From Hippasteria phrygiana (Eukaryota; Echinodermata; Asteroidea; Valvatida; Goniasteridae), in the NCBI GenBank assembly GCA_037893225.1, contig JAZGUH010000056.1, forward strand, positions 930,001 through 994,000: 64,000 nucleotides of DNA, read 5' to 3'. A program made the position numbers and the translations under genes. Positions 50,801 to 63,766 of the stretch are shown piece by piece; the stretch's first letter is position 1, and every line of letters begins with the position of its first letter. The notes below the pieces were generated by a model that ran no database searches, was not told the DNA's origin, and saw nothing but the letters and a program-made list of their open reading frames with translations.

Positions 50801-52417
50801 CTATTACAAAAAGAATTTTGAATTTAGCATGTTCTGTTGGTGAGATATGGCTTTAAGAAACTTTGAAGTTGAAAAACTTTAATATTACTGTAAAATCGTA
50901 TGATGACGTCATCATGACGTCACCTTAATTTTCATCTATAACACGAGCTCCCATAACATACCAGGTTTGAAGGCAATCGGACCTACCGTTCTCTAGATAT
51001 AGGCCCTTGAAAAATGCACATTTAAGATGACGTCACATGACACGTGATGACGTCATCATGACGTCACGTTTCGGCTTACATTTTCAGCTGAGGGTCTATG
51101 TTTGTGTTAAGTCTGATTAAGATCCGAGGTTGTTTATTGACCAAAGTGCCACTTACAAAATTCGTGTACAAAGTCTATGGGATTTGGGATAGAACTAAAA
51201 AATTCACAGAAAATCAGCCGATGACGTCATCATGACGTCACCTCGGATTTTACATGCTAGTAGCACTATCTACCTACCCACTAATTTTTATGACGATCGG
51301 ACGTACCCTTATGTGTGTTTCAGAAATGCACATTTTTGATGACGTCATGATGACGTCACACATTTTTCAAATGTATGTGAAAGAATATAGGAGCTAACAA
51401 AGCTATTACAAAAAGAATTTTGAATTTAGCATGTTCTGTTGGTGAGATATGGCTTTAAGAAACTTTGAAGTTGAAAAACTTTAATATTACTGTAAAATCG
51501 TATGATGACGTCATCATGACGTCACCTTAATTTTCATCTATAACACGAGCTCCCATAACATACCAGGTTTGAAGGAAATCGGACCTACCGTTCTCTAGAT
51601 ATAGGCCCTAGAAAAATGCACATTTAAGATGACGTCACATGACACGTGATGACGTCATCATGACGTCACGTTTCGGCTTACATTTTCAGCTGAGGGTCTA
51701 TGTTTGTGTTAAGTCTGATTAAGATCCGAGGTTGTTTAGTGACCAAAGTGCCACTTACAAAATTCGTGTACAAAGTCTATGGGATTTGGGATAGAACTAA
51801 AAAATTCACAGAAAATCAGCCGATGACGTCATCATGACGTCACCTCGGATTTTACATGCTAGTAGCACTATCTACCTACCCACTAATTTTTATGACGATC
51901 GGACGTACCCTTATGTGTGTTTCAGAAATGCACATTTTTGATGACGTCATGATGACGTCACACATTTTTCAAATGTATGTGAAAAAATATAGGAGCTAAC
52001 AAAGCTATTACAAAAAGAATTTTGAATTTAGCATGTTCTGTTGATGAGATATGGCTTTAAGAAACTTTGAATTTCAAAAACTTAAAAATTACTATAAAAT
52101 CGTATGATGACGTCATCTTGACGTCACCTCAAATTTCATCTATAACACGAGCTAGCCTACCAACATATCAGGTTTGAAGGAAATCGGACCTACCGTTCTC
52201 TAGATATGGGCCCTTGAAAAACGCACCTTTAAGATGACGTCACGTGACACGTGATGACGTCATCATGACGTCACTCTTCGACATACTATTTCAGCTTAGG
52301 GTCTATGTTTGAGGTAAGTTTGGTTAAGATCTGAAGTTTTTTAAGACCTAAAGTGCCGCGGAGAAAATTCGTGTACAAAGTCTATGGGCTTTTGGTCAGA
52401 ACTAAAAGAAGAAAAAA
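47801..52417. repeat. Array C macro-unit C1
   Basis: It starts CTAGAGGT, then the stem-loop CTATGTTTTTAAGAACATAG (47809-47828) and GGGCTTTTCC. A 5' module of about 1.6 kb includes a CRE-free segment (about 48360-48960). Five 600-bp subrepeats follow (CTATCTACCTACCC near 49459, 50064, 50667, 51268, 51869). It ends GAACTAAAAGAAG, poly-A, then CTAG, without a hairpin. Confidence 0.88.
48416..48812. repeat. CRE-free segment in C1 bounded by a 14-bp inverted repeat
   Basis: ATTGTGTAGTTTAG (48416-48429) is the exact reverse complement of 48799-48812. Between and around them is sequence without CRE octamers, repeated at the same place in C2 (53033-53429) and C4 (about 59688-60084), and in diverged form in C3. 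A minus-strand open frame of 84 codons (48671-48925) overlaps it. This could be an element that inserted before the units multiplied. Confidence 0.55.
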
Positions 52418-55400
52418 CTAGAGGTCTATGTTTTTAAGAACATAGGGCTTTTCCATATGTTTTTATGATGTCACTTCGAATTTTGTAAACTAGTGACAAA
52501 TCTACCTAACCACCAAGTTTCGTGACGATTAGACATGGTCTATCCATATGTCTTTCAAGAAATCATGCCTTTAATGACGTCATTATGACTTCAGTAATTT
52601 TTCGCATTTATATGAAAGAATGTACGAGCTAACAAAGCTATTACAAAAGGAATTTTGAATTGAACATGTTCTGTTAATGAGATGTGGTTTTAAGAATCTT
52701 TAACGTTAAAATTTTGAAATTACCATAAAAATCAGATGATGACGTCATTATGACGTCACCTCAATTTTGATTTATAACATGTACTTGTTTAGCCAACATA
52801 CCAGGTTTGAATGCAATTGGACTTACGGTTCTCTTGATATGGGCCCTTGAAAAATGAGCCTTTAAGATGACATCACGTAACACATAATGACGTCATCGTG
52901 ACATCACTCTTCGGCACACAATTTCAGATTAGGGTCTATGTTTGGGTTAAGTTTGCTTAAGATCTGATGTTGTTTAGTGACCAAAGTGCCGCAGACAAAA
53001 TTCGTGTTTAAGAAGAAACCAAAATAGTGGGTATTGTGTAGTTTAGGATTTCTGTATTAATTGTGTTCATGTTAGCTTCTGGAGTATTTGATTATTCCAA
53101 AAGCCTTTTTTTGTTACTAAAGTAGACTTCTCTGAATCCCAATGACACGTGCTTTTGTGATTTGGAAAGGTTTTTTAAGGCGGAAAATACGATTTTCTTA
53201 CGTTGTGTCACGTTTTGGCTCGGTCAACTACTCTCCCACCAGCTATATATCCGTGTAAAGCTGGGTATTGCGCAATCACGTATTTTGTTACCTCTTAGCT
53301 AACGATTTCACTCCAAAAAACCCCTGCAGATGTTCTTCGACGTGGCCCTTTGTTCTGAATGTGGCAAAACGAACAATTTTCAAGTAGATTGTGTTCATGC
53401 CTGGGCGAAAGTGTACTAAACTACACAATCGCGCGAACAGAACAAAAACAAAGGCTTTCCTGCTGTAGCGGAAACGCCAAAAAATGTGCGTCTGTTGTAA
53501 ACATACGCATGGCTTTTCCTTTTTTTCTTTTTTATTTAACATAAAGTATCAGAAGGTCTATGTCTTTGCTAAGTTTAAGATCTGAGATTATTTTATGATT
53601 AACATTTCGTACTCCGAACTTGACCTTTAAGTTCATGTTACATGCCACACGAAGACGTCATTATGACGTCACTCTTCGCGGCACGACTTTGCATCAGGGT
53701 CTATACCTATGCTAACTCTGACTAAGATTCGATGTTGTTTGATGACAAAAGTGCCGATCAGAAAATCTATGCACAAAGTCTATGGGATTTGGGATAGAAC
53801 TAAAATAAGAAGCAGAACAAAAATAGATATAGGGCCTTCAAAAATGCAAATTTAAGATGACGTCACGTGACATGTGATGACGTCATCATGACGTCATGAT
53901 TCGGCACCCATCTCGAGTAGATAGTCAATGCATATGCCAAGTTTGAAGTTCATGGCATTTGAAGAAGTGCAAAATTTTAAGAGTACAATGAAATTTGAAA
54001 CATTTACAAATTCATAAAAAATCAGTCGATGACGTCATCATGACGTCACTTCGGATTTTGCATGCTAGTGGCACTATCTACCTACCCACCAATTTTTATG
54101 ACGATCGGACGTACCCTTATGTGTGTTTCAGAAATGCACATTTTTGATGACGTCATGATGACGTCACACATTTTTCAAATGTATGTGAAAGAATATAGGA
54201 GCTAACAAAGCTATTACAAAAAGAATTTTGAATTTAGCATGTTCTGTTGGTGAGATATGGCTTTAAGAAACTTTGAAGTTCAAAAACTTTAATATTACTG
54301 TAAAATCGTATGATGACGTCATCATGACGTCACCTTAATTTTCATCTATAACACGAGCTACCATACCAACATACCAGGTTTGAAGGCAATCGGACCTACC
54401 GTTCTCTAGATATAGGTTCTTGAAAAATGCACATTTAAGATGACGTCACATGACACGTGATGACGTCATCATGACGTCACGTTTCGGCTTACATTTTCAG
54501 CTTAGGGTCTATGTTTGTGTTAAGTCTGATTAAGATCCGAGGTTGTTTAGTGACCAAAGTGCCACTTACAAAATTCGTGTACAAAGTCCATGGGATTTGG
54601 GATAGAACAAAAAAATTCACAGAAAATCAGCCGATGACGTCATCATGACGTCACCTCGGATTTTACATGCTAGTGGCACTATCTACCTACCCACCAATTT
54701 TTATGACGATCGGACGTACCCTTATGTGTGTTTCAGAAATGCACATTTTTGATGACGTCATGATGACGTCACACATTTTTCAAATGTATGTGAAAGAATA
54801 TAGGAGCTAACAAAGCTATTACAAAAAGAATTTTGAATTTAGCATGTTCTGTTGGTGAGATATGGCTTTAAGAAACTTTGAAGTTCAAAAACTTTAATAT
54901 TACTGTAAAATCGTATGATGACGTCATCATGACGTCACCTTAATTTTCATCTATAACACGAGCTACCATACCAACATACCAGGTTTGAAGGCAATCGGAC
55001 CTACCGTTCTCTAGATATAGGCCCTAGAAAAATGCACATTTAAGATGACGTCACATGACACGTGATGACGTCATCATGACGTCACGTTTCGGCTTACATT
55101 TTCAGCTGAGGGTCTATGTTTGTGTTAAGTCTGATTAAGATCCGAGGTTGTTTAGTGACCAAAGTGCCACTTACAAAATTCGTGTACAAAGTCTATGGGA
55201 TTTGGGATAGAACTAAAAAATTCACAGAAAATCAGCCGATGAAGTCATCATGACGTCACCTCGGATTTTACATGCTAGTAGCACTATCTACCTACCCACT
55301 AATTTTTATGACGATCGGACGTACCCTTATGTGTGTTTCAGAAATGCACATTTTTGATGACGTCATGATGACGTCACACATTTTTCAAATGTATGTGAAA

Positions 55401-56447
55401 GAATATAGGAGCTAACAAAGCTATTACAAAAAGAATTTTGAATTTAGCATGTTCTGTTGGTGAGATATGGCTTTAAGAAACTTTGAAGTTGAAAAACTTT
55501 AATATTACTGTAAAATCGTATGATGACGTCATCATGACGTCACCTTAATTTTCATCTATAACACGAGCTCCCATAACATTACCAGGTTTGAAGGCAATCG
55601 GACCTACCGTTCTCTAGATATAGGCCCTAGAAAAATGCACATTTAAGATGACGTCACATGACACGTGATGACGTCATCATGACGTCACGTTTCGGCTTAC
55701 ATTTTCAGCTGAGGGTCTATGTTTGTGTTAAGTCTGATTAAGATCCGAGGTTGTTTAGTGACCAAAGTGCCACTTACAAAATTCGTGTACAAAGTCTATG
55801 GGATTTGGGATAGAACTAAAAAATTCACAGAAAATCAGCCGATGACGTCATCATGACGTCACCTCGGATTTTACATGCTAGTAGCACTATCTACCTACCC
55901 ACTAATTTTTATGACGATCGGACGTACCCTTATGTGTGTTTCAGAAATGCACATTTTTGATGACGTCATGATGACGTCACACATTTTTCAAATGTATGTG
56001 AAAGAATATAGGAGCTAACAAAGCTATTACAAAAAGAATTTTGAATTTAGCATGTTCTGTTGATGAGATATGGCTTTAAGAAACTTTGAATTTCAAAAAC
56101 TTAAAAATTACTATAAAATCGTATGATGACGTCATCTTGACGTCACCTCAAATTTCATCTATAACACGAGCTAGCCTACCAACATATCAGGTTTGAAGGA
56201 AATCGGACCTACCGTTCTCTAGATATGGGCCCTTGAAAAACGCACATTTAAGATGACGTCACGTGACACGTGATGACGTCATCATGACGTCACTCTTCGA
56301 CATACTATTTCAGCTTAGGGTCTATGTTTGAGGTAAGTTTGGTTAAGATCTGAAGTTTTTTAAGACCTAAAGTGCCGCGGAGAAAATTCGTGTACAAAGT
56401 CTATGGGCTTTTGGTCAGAACTAAAAGAAGAAGAAGAAAAAAAAAAA
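52418..56447. repeat. Array C macro-unit C2
   Basis: Same plan as C1 with four 600-bp subrepeats (near 54076, 54680, 55284, 55888). The 4030-bp length differs from C1 by about one subrepeat. No 3' hairpin. Confidence 0.88.
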
Positions 56448-59072
56448 CTAGAGGTCTATGTTTTTAAGAACATAGGGCTTTTCCATATGATTTTATGATG
56501 TTATTTCGAATTTTGTAAACTAGTGACAAATCTACCTAACCACCAAGTTTCATGACGATTAGACATGGTCTACCCTTATATGTCTTTCAAGAAATCATGC
56601 CTTTGATGACGTCATTATGACCTCAGAAATTTTTCGCATTTATATAAAAGAATGTACGAGCTAACAAAGCTATTACAAAAAGAATTTTGAATTTAACATA
56701 TGTTCTGTTGATGAGATATGGTTTTAAGAATCTTTAATGTTAAAACTTTGAAATTACTATAAAAATCATATGATGACGTCATTATGACGTCACCTCAATT
56801 TTTATTTATAACGTACTTGTCTAGCAACATACCAGGTTTGAATGCAATTGGACTTACGGTTCTCTTGATATGGGTCTTGAAAAATGCGCCTTTAAGATGA
56901 CATCACGTGACACATAATGACGTCATCATGATGTCACTTTTCGGCACACAATTTCAGATTAGGGTCTATGTTTGTATTAAGTTTGAATAAGATCTGATGT
57001 TGTTTAGTGACTAAAGTGCCGTAGACAAAATTCGTGTTTAAGAAGAAACCAAAAAAGTGGGTATTGTGTAGTTTAGGATTTGTGTATTAATTGTGTTCAT
57101 GTTAGCTCCTGGAGTATTTGATTATTCCAAAAGCCTTTTTTGTCACTAAAGTAGACTTCTCTGAATCCCAATGACACGTGCTTTTGTGATTTGGAAAGGT
57201 TTTTTAAGGCGGAAAATATGATTTTCCACCCGTTGTGTCATGTTTTGGCTCGGTCAATTTCGAACCAGCTCCTACTCTCCCACCAGTTATATATCCGTGT
57301 GAAGCTGGGTATTGTGCAATCATGTGTTTTTGACCTCTGAGCTAACGATTTCATTCAAAAAAAAACCTGGAGATGTTCTTGGACGTGGCCCTTTGTTCTG
57401 AATGTGGCAAAACGAACAATTTTCAAGTAGATTGTGTTCATGCCTGGGCGAAAGTGTACTAAACTACACAATCGCGCGAACAGAACAAAAACCAAGGCTT
57501 TGCTGCTGTAGGGGAAAAGCCGAAAATTTTGCGTCTGTTGTAAACATACGCATGGCTTTTCCGTTTTAGTTTTTTCTTTAACATAAATTATCAGAAGGTC
57601 TATGTCTTTGCTATGTTTAAGATCTGAGATTATTTTATGATTCACATTTCGTACTCCATACTTGACCTTTAAGTTCATGTTACATGACAGGTGATGACGT
57701 CATCATGACGTCACGTTTCGGCATACATTTTCAGCTTAGGGTCTCTGTTTGTGTTAAGCCTGATTAAGATCTGATGTTGTTTAGTGACCAAAGTGTCCCG
57801 TACAAAATTCGTGTACAAAGTCTGTGAGATTTAGGATAGAACTGAAAATTCATTAAAAATCAGCCGATGACGTCATCATGACGTCACTTTGGATTTTACA
57901 TGCTAGTGGCACTATCTACCTACCCACCAATTTGTATGACGATCGGACGTACCCTTATATGTGTTTCAAAAAAGCACATTTTTGATGACGTCATGATGAC
58001 GTCACACATTTTAAAAACTTATGTGAAAGAATATAGGAGCTAACAAAGCTATTACAAAAAGAATTTTGAATTTAGCATGTTCTGTTGGTGAGATATGGCT
58101 TTAAGAAACTTTGAAGTTGAAAAACTTTAATATTACTGTAAAATCGTATGATGACGTCATCATGACGTCACCTTAATTTTCATCTATAACACGAGCTACC
58201 ATACCAACATACCAGGTTTGAAGGCAATCGGACCTACCGTTCTCTAGATATAGGCTCTTGAAAAATGCACATTTAAGATGACGTCACATGACACGTGATG
58301 ACGTCATCATGACGTCACGTTTCGGCTTACATTTTCAGCTGAGGGTCTATGTTTGTGTTAAGTCTGATTAAGATCCGAGGTTGTTTAGTGACCAAAGTGC
58401 CACTTATAAAATTCGTGTACAAAGTCCATGGGATTTGGGATAGAACTAAAAAATTCACAGAAAATCAGCCGATGACGTCATCATGACGTCACCTCGGATT
58501 TTACATGCTATTAGCACTATCTACCTACCCACTAATTTTTATGACGATCGGACGTACCCTTATGTGTGTTTCAGAAATGCACATTTTTGATGACGTCATG
58601 ATGACGTCACACATTTTTCAAATGTATGTGAAAGAATATTGGAGCTAACAAAGCTATTACAAAAAGAATTTTGAATTTAGCATGTTCTGTTGATGAGATA
58701 TGGCTTTAAGAAACTTTGAATTTCAAAAACTTAAAAATTACTATAAAATCGTATGATGACGTCATCTTGACGTCACCTCAAATTTCATCTATAACACGAG
58801 CTAGCCTACCAACATATCAGGTTTGAAGGAAATCGGACCTACCGTTCTCTAGATATGGGCCCTTGAAAAACGCACATTTAAGATGACGTCACGTGACACG
58901 TGATGACGTCATCATGACGTCACTCTTCGACATACTATTTCAGCTTAGGGTCTATGTTTGAGGTAAGTTTGGTTAAGATCTGAAGTTTTTTAAGACCTAA
59001 AGTGCCGCGGAGAAAATTCGTGTACAAAGTCTATGGGCTTTTGGTTAGAACTAAAAGAAGAAGAAGAAGAAA
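56448..59072. repeat. Array C macro-unit C3, diverged and short
   Basis: Only two 600-bp subrepeats (near 57918, 58521). The 5' module is clearly more diverged from C1, C2 and C4 than they are from each other; for example an extra TTTCGAACCAGCTCC stands near 57258. No 3' hairpin. Confidence 0.86.
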
Positions 59073-62000
59073 CTAGAGGTCTATGTTTTTAAGAACATAG
59101 GGCTTTTCCATATGTTTTTATGATGTCACTTCGAATTTTGTAAACTAGTGACAAATCTACCTAACCACCAAGTTTCGTGACGATTAGACATGGTCTATCC
59201 ATATGTCTTTCAAGAAATCATGCCTTTAATGACGTCATTATGACTTCAGTAATTTTTCGCATTGATATAAAAGAATGTACGAGCTAACAAAGCTATTACA
59301 AAAGGAATTTTGAATTGAACATGTTCTGTTGATGAGATGTGGTTTTAAGAATCTTTAACGTTAAAATTTTGAAATTACCATAAAAATCAGATGATGACGT
59401 CATTATGACGTCACCTCAATTTTGATTTATAACATGTACTTGTTTAGCCAACATACCAGGTTTGAATGCAATTGGACTTACGGTTCTCTTGATATGGGCC
59501 CTTGAAAAATGAGCCTTTAAGATGACATCACGTAACACATAATGACGTCATCGTGACATCACTCTTCGGCACACAATTTCAGATTAGGGTCTATGTTTGG
59601 GTTAAGTTTGCTTAAGATCTGATGTTGTTTAGTGACCAAAGTGCCGCAGACAAAATTGGTGTTTAAGAAGAAACCAAAATAGTGGGTATTGTGTAGTTTA
59701 GGATTTCTGTATTAATTGTGTTCATGTTAGCTTCTGGAGTATTTGATTATTCCAAAAGCCTTTTTTTGTTACTAAAGTAGACTTCTCTGAATCCCAATGA
59801 CACGTGCTTTTGTGATTTGGAAAGGTTTTTTAAGGCGGAAAATACGATTTTCTTACGTTGTGTCACGTTTTGGCTCGGTCAACTTCTCTCCCACCAGCTA
59901 TATATCCGTGTAAAGCTGGGTATTGCGCAATCACGTATTTTGTTACCTCTTAGCTAACGATTTCACTCCAAAAAACCCCTGCAGATGTTCTTCGACGTGG
60001 CCCTTTGTTCTGAATGTGGCAAAACGAACAATTTTCAAGTAGATTGTGTTCATGCCTGGGCGAAAGTGTACTAAACTACACAATCGCGCGAACAGAACAA
60101 AAACAAAGGCTTTCCTGCTGTAGCGGAAACGCCAAAAAATGTGCGTCTGTTGTAAACATACGCATGGCTTTTCCTTTTTTTCTTTTTTATTTAACATAAA
60201 TTATCAGAAGGTCTATGTCTTTGCTAAGTTTAAGATCTGAGATTATTTTATGATTAACATTTCGTACTCCAAACTTGACCTTTAAGTTCATGTTACATGC
60301 CACACGAAGACGTCATTATGACGTCACTCTTCGCGGCACGACTTTGCATCAGGGTCTATACCTATGCTAACTCTGACTAAGATTCGATGTTGTTTGATGA
60401 CAAAAGTGCCGATCAGAAAATCTATGCACAAAGTCTTTCGGATTTGGGATAGAACTAAAATAAGAAGCAGAAAAAAAATAGATATAGGGCCTTCAAAAAT
60501 GCAAATTTAAGATGACGTCACGTGACATGTCATGACGTCATCATGACGTCATGATTCGGCACCCATCTCGAGTAGATAGTCAATGCATATGCCAAGTTTG
60601 AAGTTCATGGCATTTGAAGAAGTGCAAAATTTTAAGAGTACAATGAAATTTGAAACATTTACAAATTCATAAAAAATCAGCCGATGACGTCATCATGACG
60701 TCACTTCGGATTTTGCATGCTAGTGGCACTATCTACCTACCCACCAATTTTTATGACGATCGGACGTACCCTTATGTGTGTTTCAGAAATGCACATTTTT
60801 GATGACGTCATGATGACGTCACACATTTTTCAAATGTATGTGAAAGAATATAGGAGCTAACAAAGCTATTACAAAAAGAATTTTGAATTTAGCATGTTCT
60901 GTTGGTGAGATATGGCTTTAAGAAACTTTGAAGTTGAAAAACTTTAATATTACTGTAAAATCGTATGATGACGTCATCATGACGTCACCTTAATTTTCAT
61001 CTATAACACGAGCTACCATACCAACATACCAGGTTTGAAGGCAATCGGACCTACCGTTCTCTAGATATAGGCTCTTGAAAAATGCACATTTAAGATGATG
61101 TCACATGACACGTGATGACGTCATCATGACGTCACGTTTCGGCTTACATTTTCAGCTTAGGGTCTATGTTTGTGTTGAGTCTGATTAAGATCCGAGGTTG
61201 TTTAGTGACCAAAGTGCCACTTACAAAATTCGTGTACAAAGTCTATGGGATTTGGGATAGAACTAAAAAATTCACAGAAAATCAGCCGATGACGTCATCA
61301 TGACGTCACCTCGGATTTTACATGCTATTAGCACTATCTACCTACCCACTAATTTTTATGACGATCGGACGTACCCTTATGTGTGTTTCAGAAATGCACA
61401 TTTTTGATGACGTCATGATGACGTCACACATTTTTCAAATGTATGTGAAAGAATATAGGAGCTAACAAAGCTATTACAAAAAGAATTTTGAATTTAGCAT
61501 GTTCTGTTGGTGAGATATGGCTTTAAGAAACTTTGAAGTTCAAAAACTTTAATATTACTGTAAAATCGTATGATGACGTGATCATGACGTCACCTTAATT
61601 TTCATCTATAACACGAGCTACCATACCAACATACCAGGTTTGAAGGCAATCGGACCTACCGTTCTCTAGATATAGGCCCTAGAAAAATGCACATTTAAGA
61701 TGACGTCACATGACACGTGATGACGTCATCATGACGTCACGTTTCGGCTTACATTTTCAGCTGAGGGTCTATGTTTGTGTTAAGTCTGATTAAGATCCGA
61801 GGTTGTTTAGTGACCAAAGTGCCACTTACAAAATTCGTGTACAAAGTCTATGGGATTTGGGATAGAACTAAAAAATTCACAGAAAATCAGCCGATGACGT
61901 CATCATGACGTCACCTCGGATTTTACATGCTAGTAGCACTATCTACCTACCCACTAATTTTTATGACGATCGGACGTACCCTTATGTGTGTTTCAGAAAT

Positions 62001-63762
62001 GCACATTTTTGATGCCGTCATGATGACGTCACACATTTTTCAAATGTATGTGAAAGAATATAGGAGCTAACAAAGCTATTACAAAAAGAATTTTGAATTT
62101 AGCATGTTCTGTTGGTGAGATATGGCTTTAAGAAACTTTGAAGTTGAAAAACTTTAATATTACTGTAAAATCGTATGATGACGTCATCATGACGTCACCT
62201 TAATTTTCATCTATAACACGAGCTCCCATAACATACCAGGTTTGAAGGCAATCGGACCTACCGTTCTCTAGATATAGGCCCTTGAAAAATGCACATTTAA
62301 GATGACGTCACATGACACGTGATGACGTCATCATGACGTCACGTTTCGGCTTACATTTTCAGCTGAGGGTCTATGTTTGTGTTAAGTCTGATTAAGATCC
62401 GAGGTTGTTTATTGACCAAAGTGCCACTTACAAAATTCGTGTACAAAGTCTATGGGATTTGGGATAGAACTAAACAATTCACAGAAAATCAGCCGATGAC
62501 GTCATCATGACGTCACCTCGGATTTTACATGCTAGTAGCACTATCTACCTACCCACTAATTTTTATGACGATCGGACGTACCCTTATGTGTGTTTCAGAA
62601 ATGCACATTTTTGATGACGTCATGATGACGTCATACATTTTTCAAATGTATGTGAAAGAATATAGGAGCTAACAAAGCTATTACAAAAAGAATTTTGAAT
62701 TTAGCATGTTCTGTTGGTGAGATATGGCTTTAAGAAACTTTGAAGTTGAAAAACTTTAATATTACTGTAAAATCGTATGATGACGTCATCATGACGTCAC
62801 CTTAATTTTCATCTATAACACGAGCTCCCATAACATACCAGGTTTGAAGGCAATCGGACCTACCGTTCTCTAGATATAGGCCCTTGAAAAATGCACATTT
62901 AAGATGACGTCACATGACACGTGATGACGTCATCATGACGTCACGTTTCGGCTTACATTTTCAGCTGAGGGTCTATGTTTGTGTTAAGTCTGATTAAGAT
63001 CCGAGGTTGTTTATTGACCAAAGTGCCACTTACAAAATTCGTGTACAAAGTCTATGGGATTTGGGATAGAACTAAAAAATTCACAGAAAATCAGCCGATG
63101 ACGTCATCATGACGTCACCTCGGATTTTACATGCTAGTAGCACTATCTACATACCCACTAATTTTTATGACGATCGGATGTACCCTTATGTGTGTTTCAG
63201 AAATGCACATTTTTGATGACGTCATGATGACGTCACACATTTTTCAAATGTATGTGAAAGAATATAGGAGCTAACAAAGCTATTACAAAAAGAATTTTGA
63301 ATTTAGCATGTTCTGTTGGTGAGATATGGCTTTAAGAAACTTTGAATTTCAAAAACTTAAAAATTACTATAAAATCGTATGATGACGTCATCTTGACGTC
63401 ACCTCAAATTTCATCTATAACACGAGCTAGCCTACCAACATATCAGGTTTGAAGGAAATCGGACCTACCGTTCTCTAGATATGGGCCCTTGAAAAACGCA
63501 CCTTTAAGATGACGTCACGTGACACGTGATGACGTCATCATGACGTCACTCTTCGACATACTATTTCAGCTTAGGGTCTATGTTTGAGGTAAGTTTGGTT
63601 AAGATCTGAAGTTTTTTAAGACCTAAAGTGCCGCGGAGAAAATTCGTGTACAAAGTCTATGGGATTTTGGTCAGAACTAAAAGAAGAAGAAGAAGAAAAA
63701 AAAAAAAAATCAGAACAAAAACAAAGCCTTTTCCGAAGGATTTCGGAAAAGCCAAAAAAAAA
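59073..63762. repeat. Array C macro-unit C4, with 3' hairpin
   Basis: Five 600-bp subrepeats (near 60729, 61332, 61938, 62545, 63148). The 5' module matches C1 most closely (both read GTCTTTCGGATTTGGG where C2 reads GTCTATGGGATTTGGG). It ends in a hairpin module that accounts for its roughly 70 extra bp over C1. Confidence 0.88.
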
Positions 63763-63766
63763 CTAG
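63728..63766. repeat. 3' hairpin and CTAG at end of C4
   Basis: CTTTTCCGAA pairs with TTCGGAAAAG across GGAT, followed by CC, a run of A and CTAG (63763-63766). It is preceded by CAGAACAAAAACAAAG. The right arm plus GCC is the reverse complement of the GGGCTTTTCC that follows each C-family 5' stem-loop. Confidence 0.7.
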
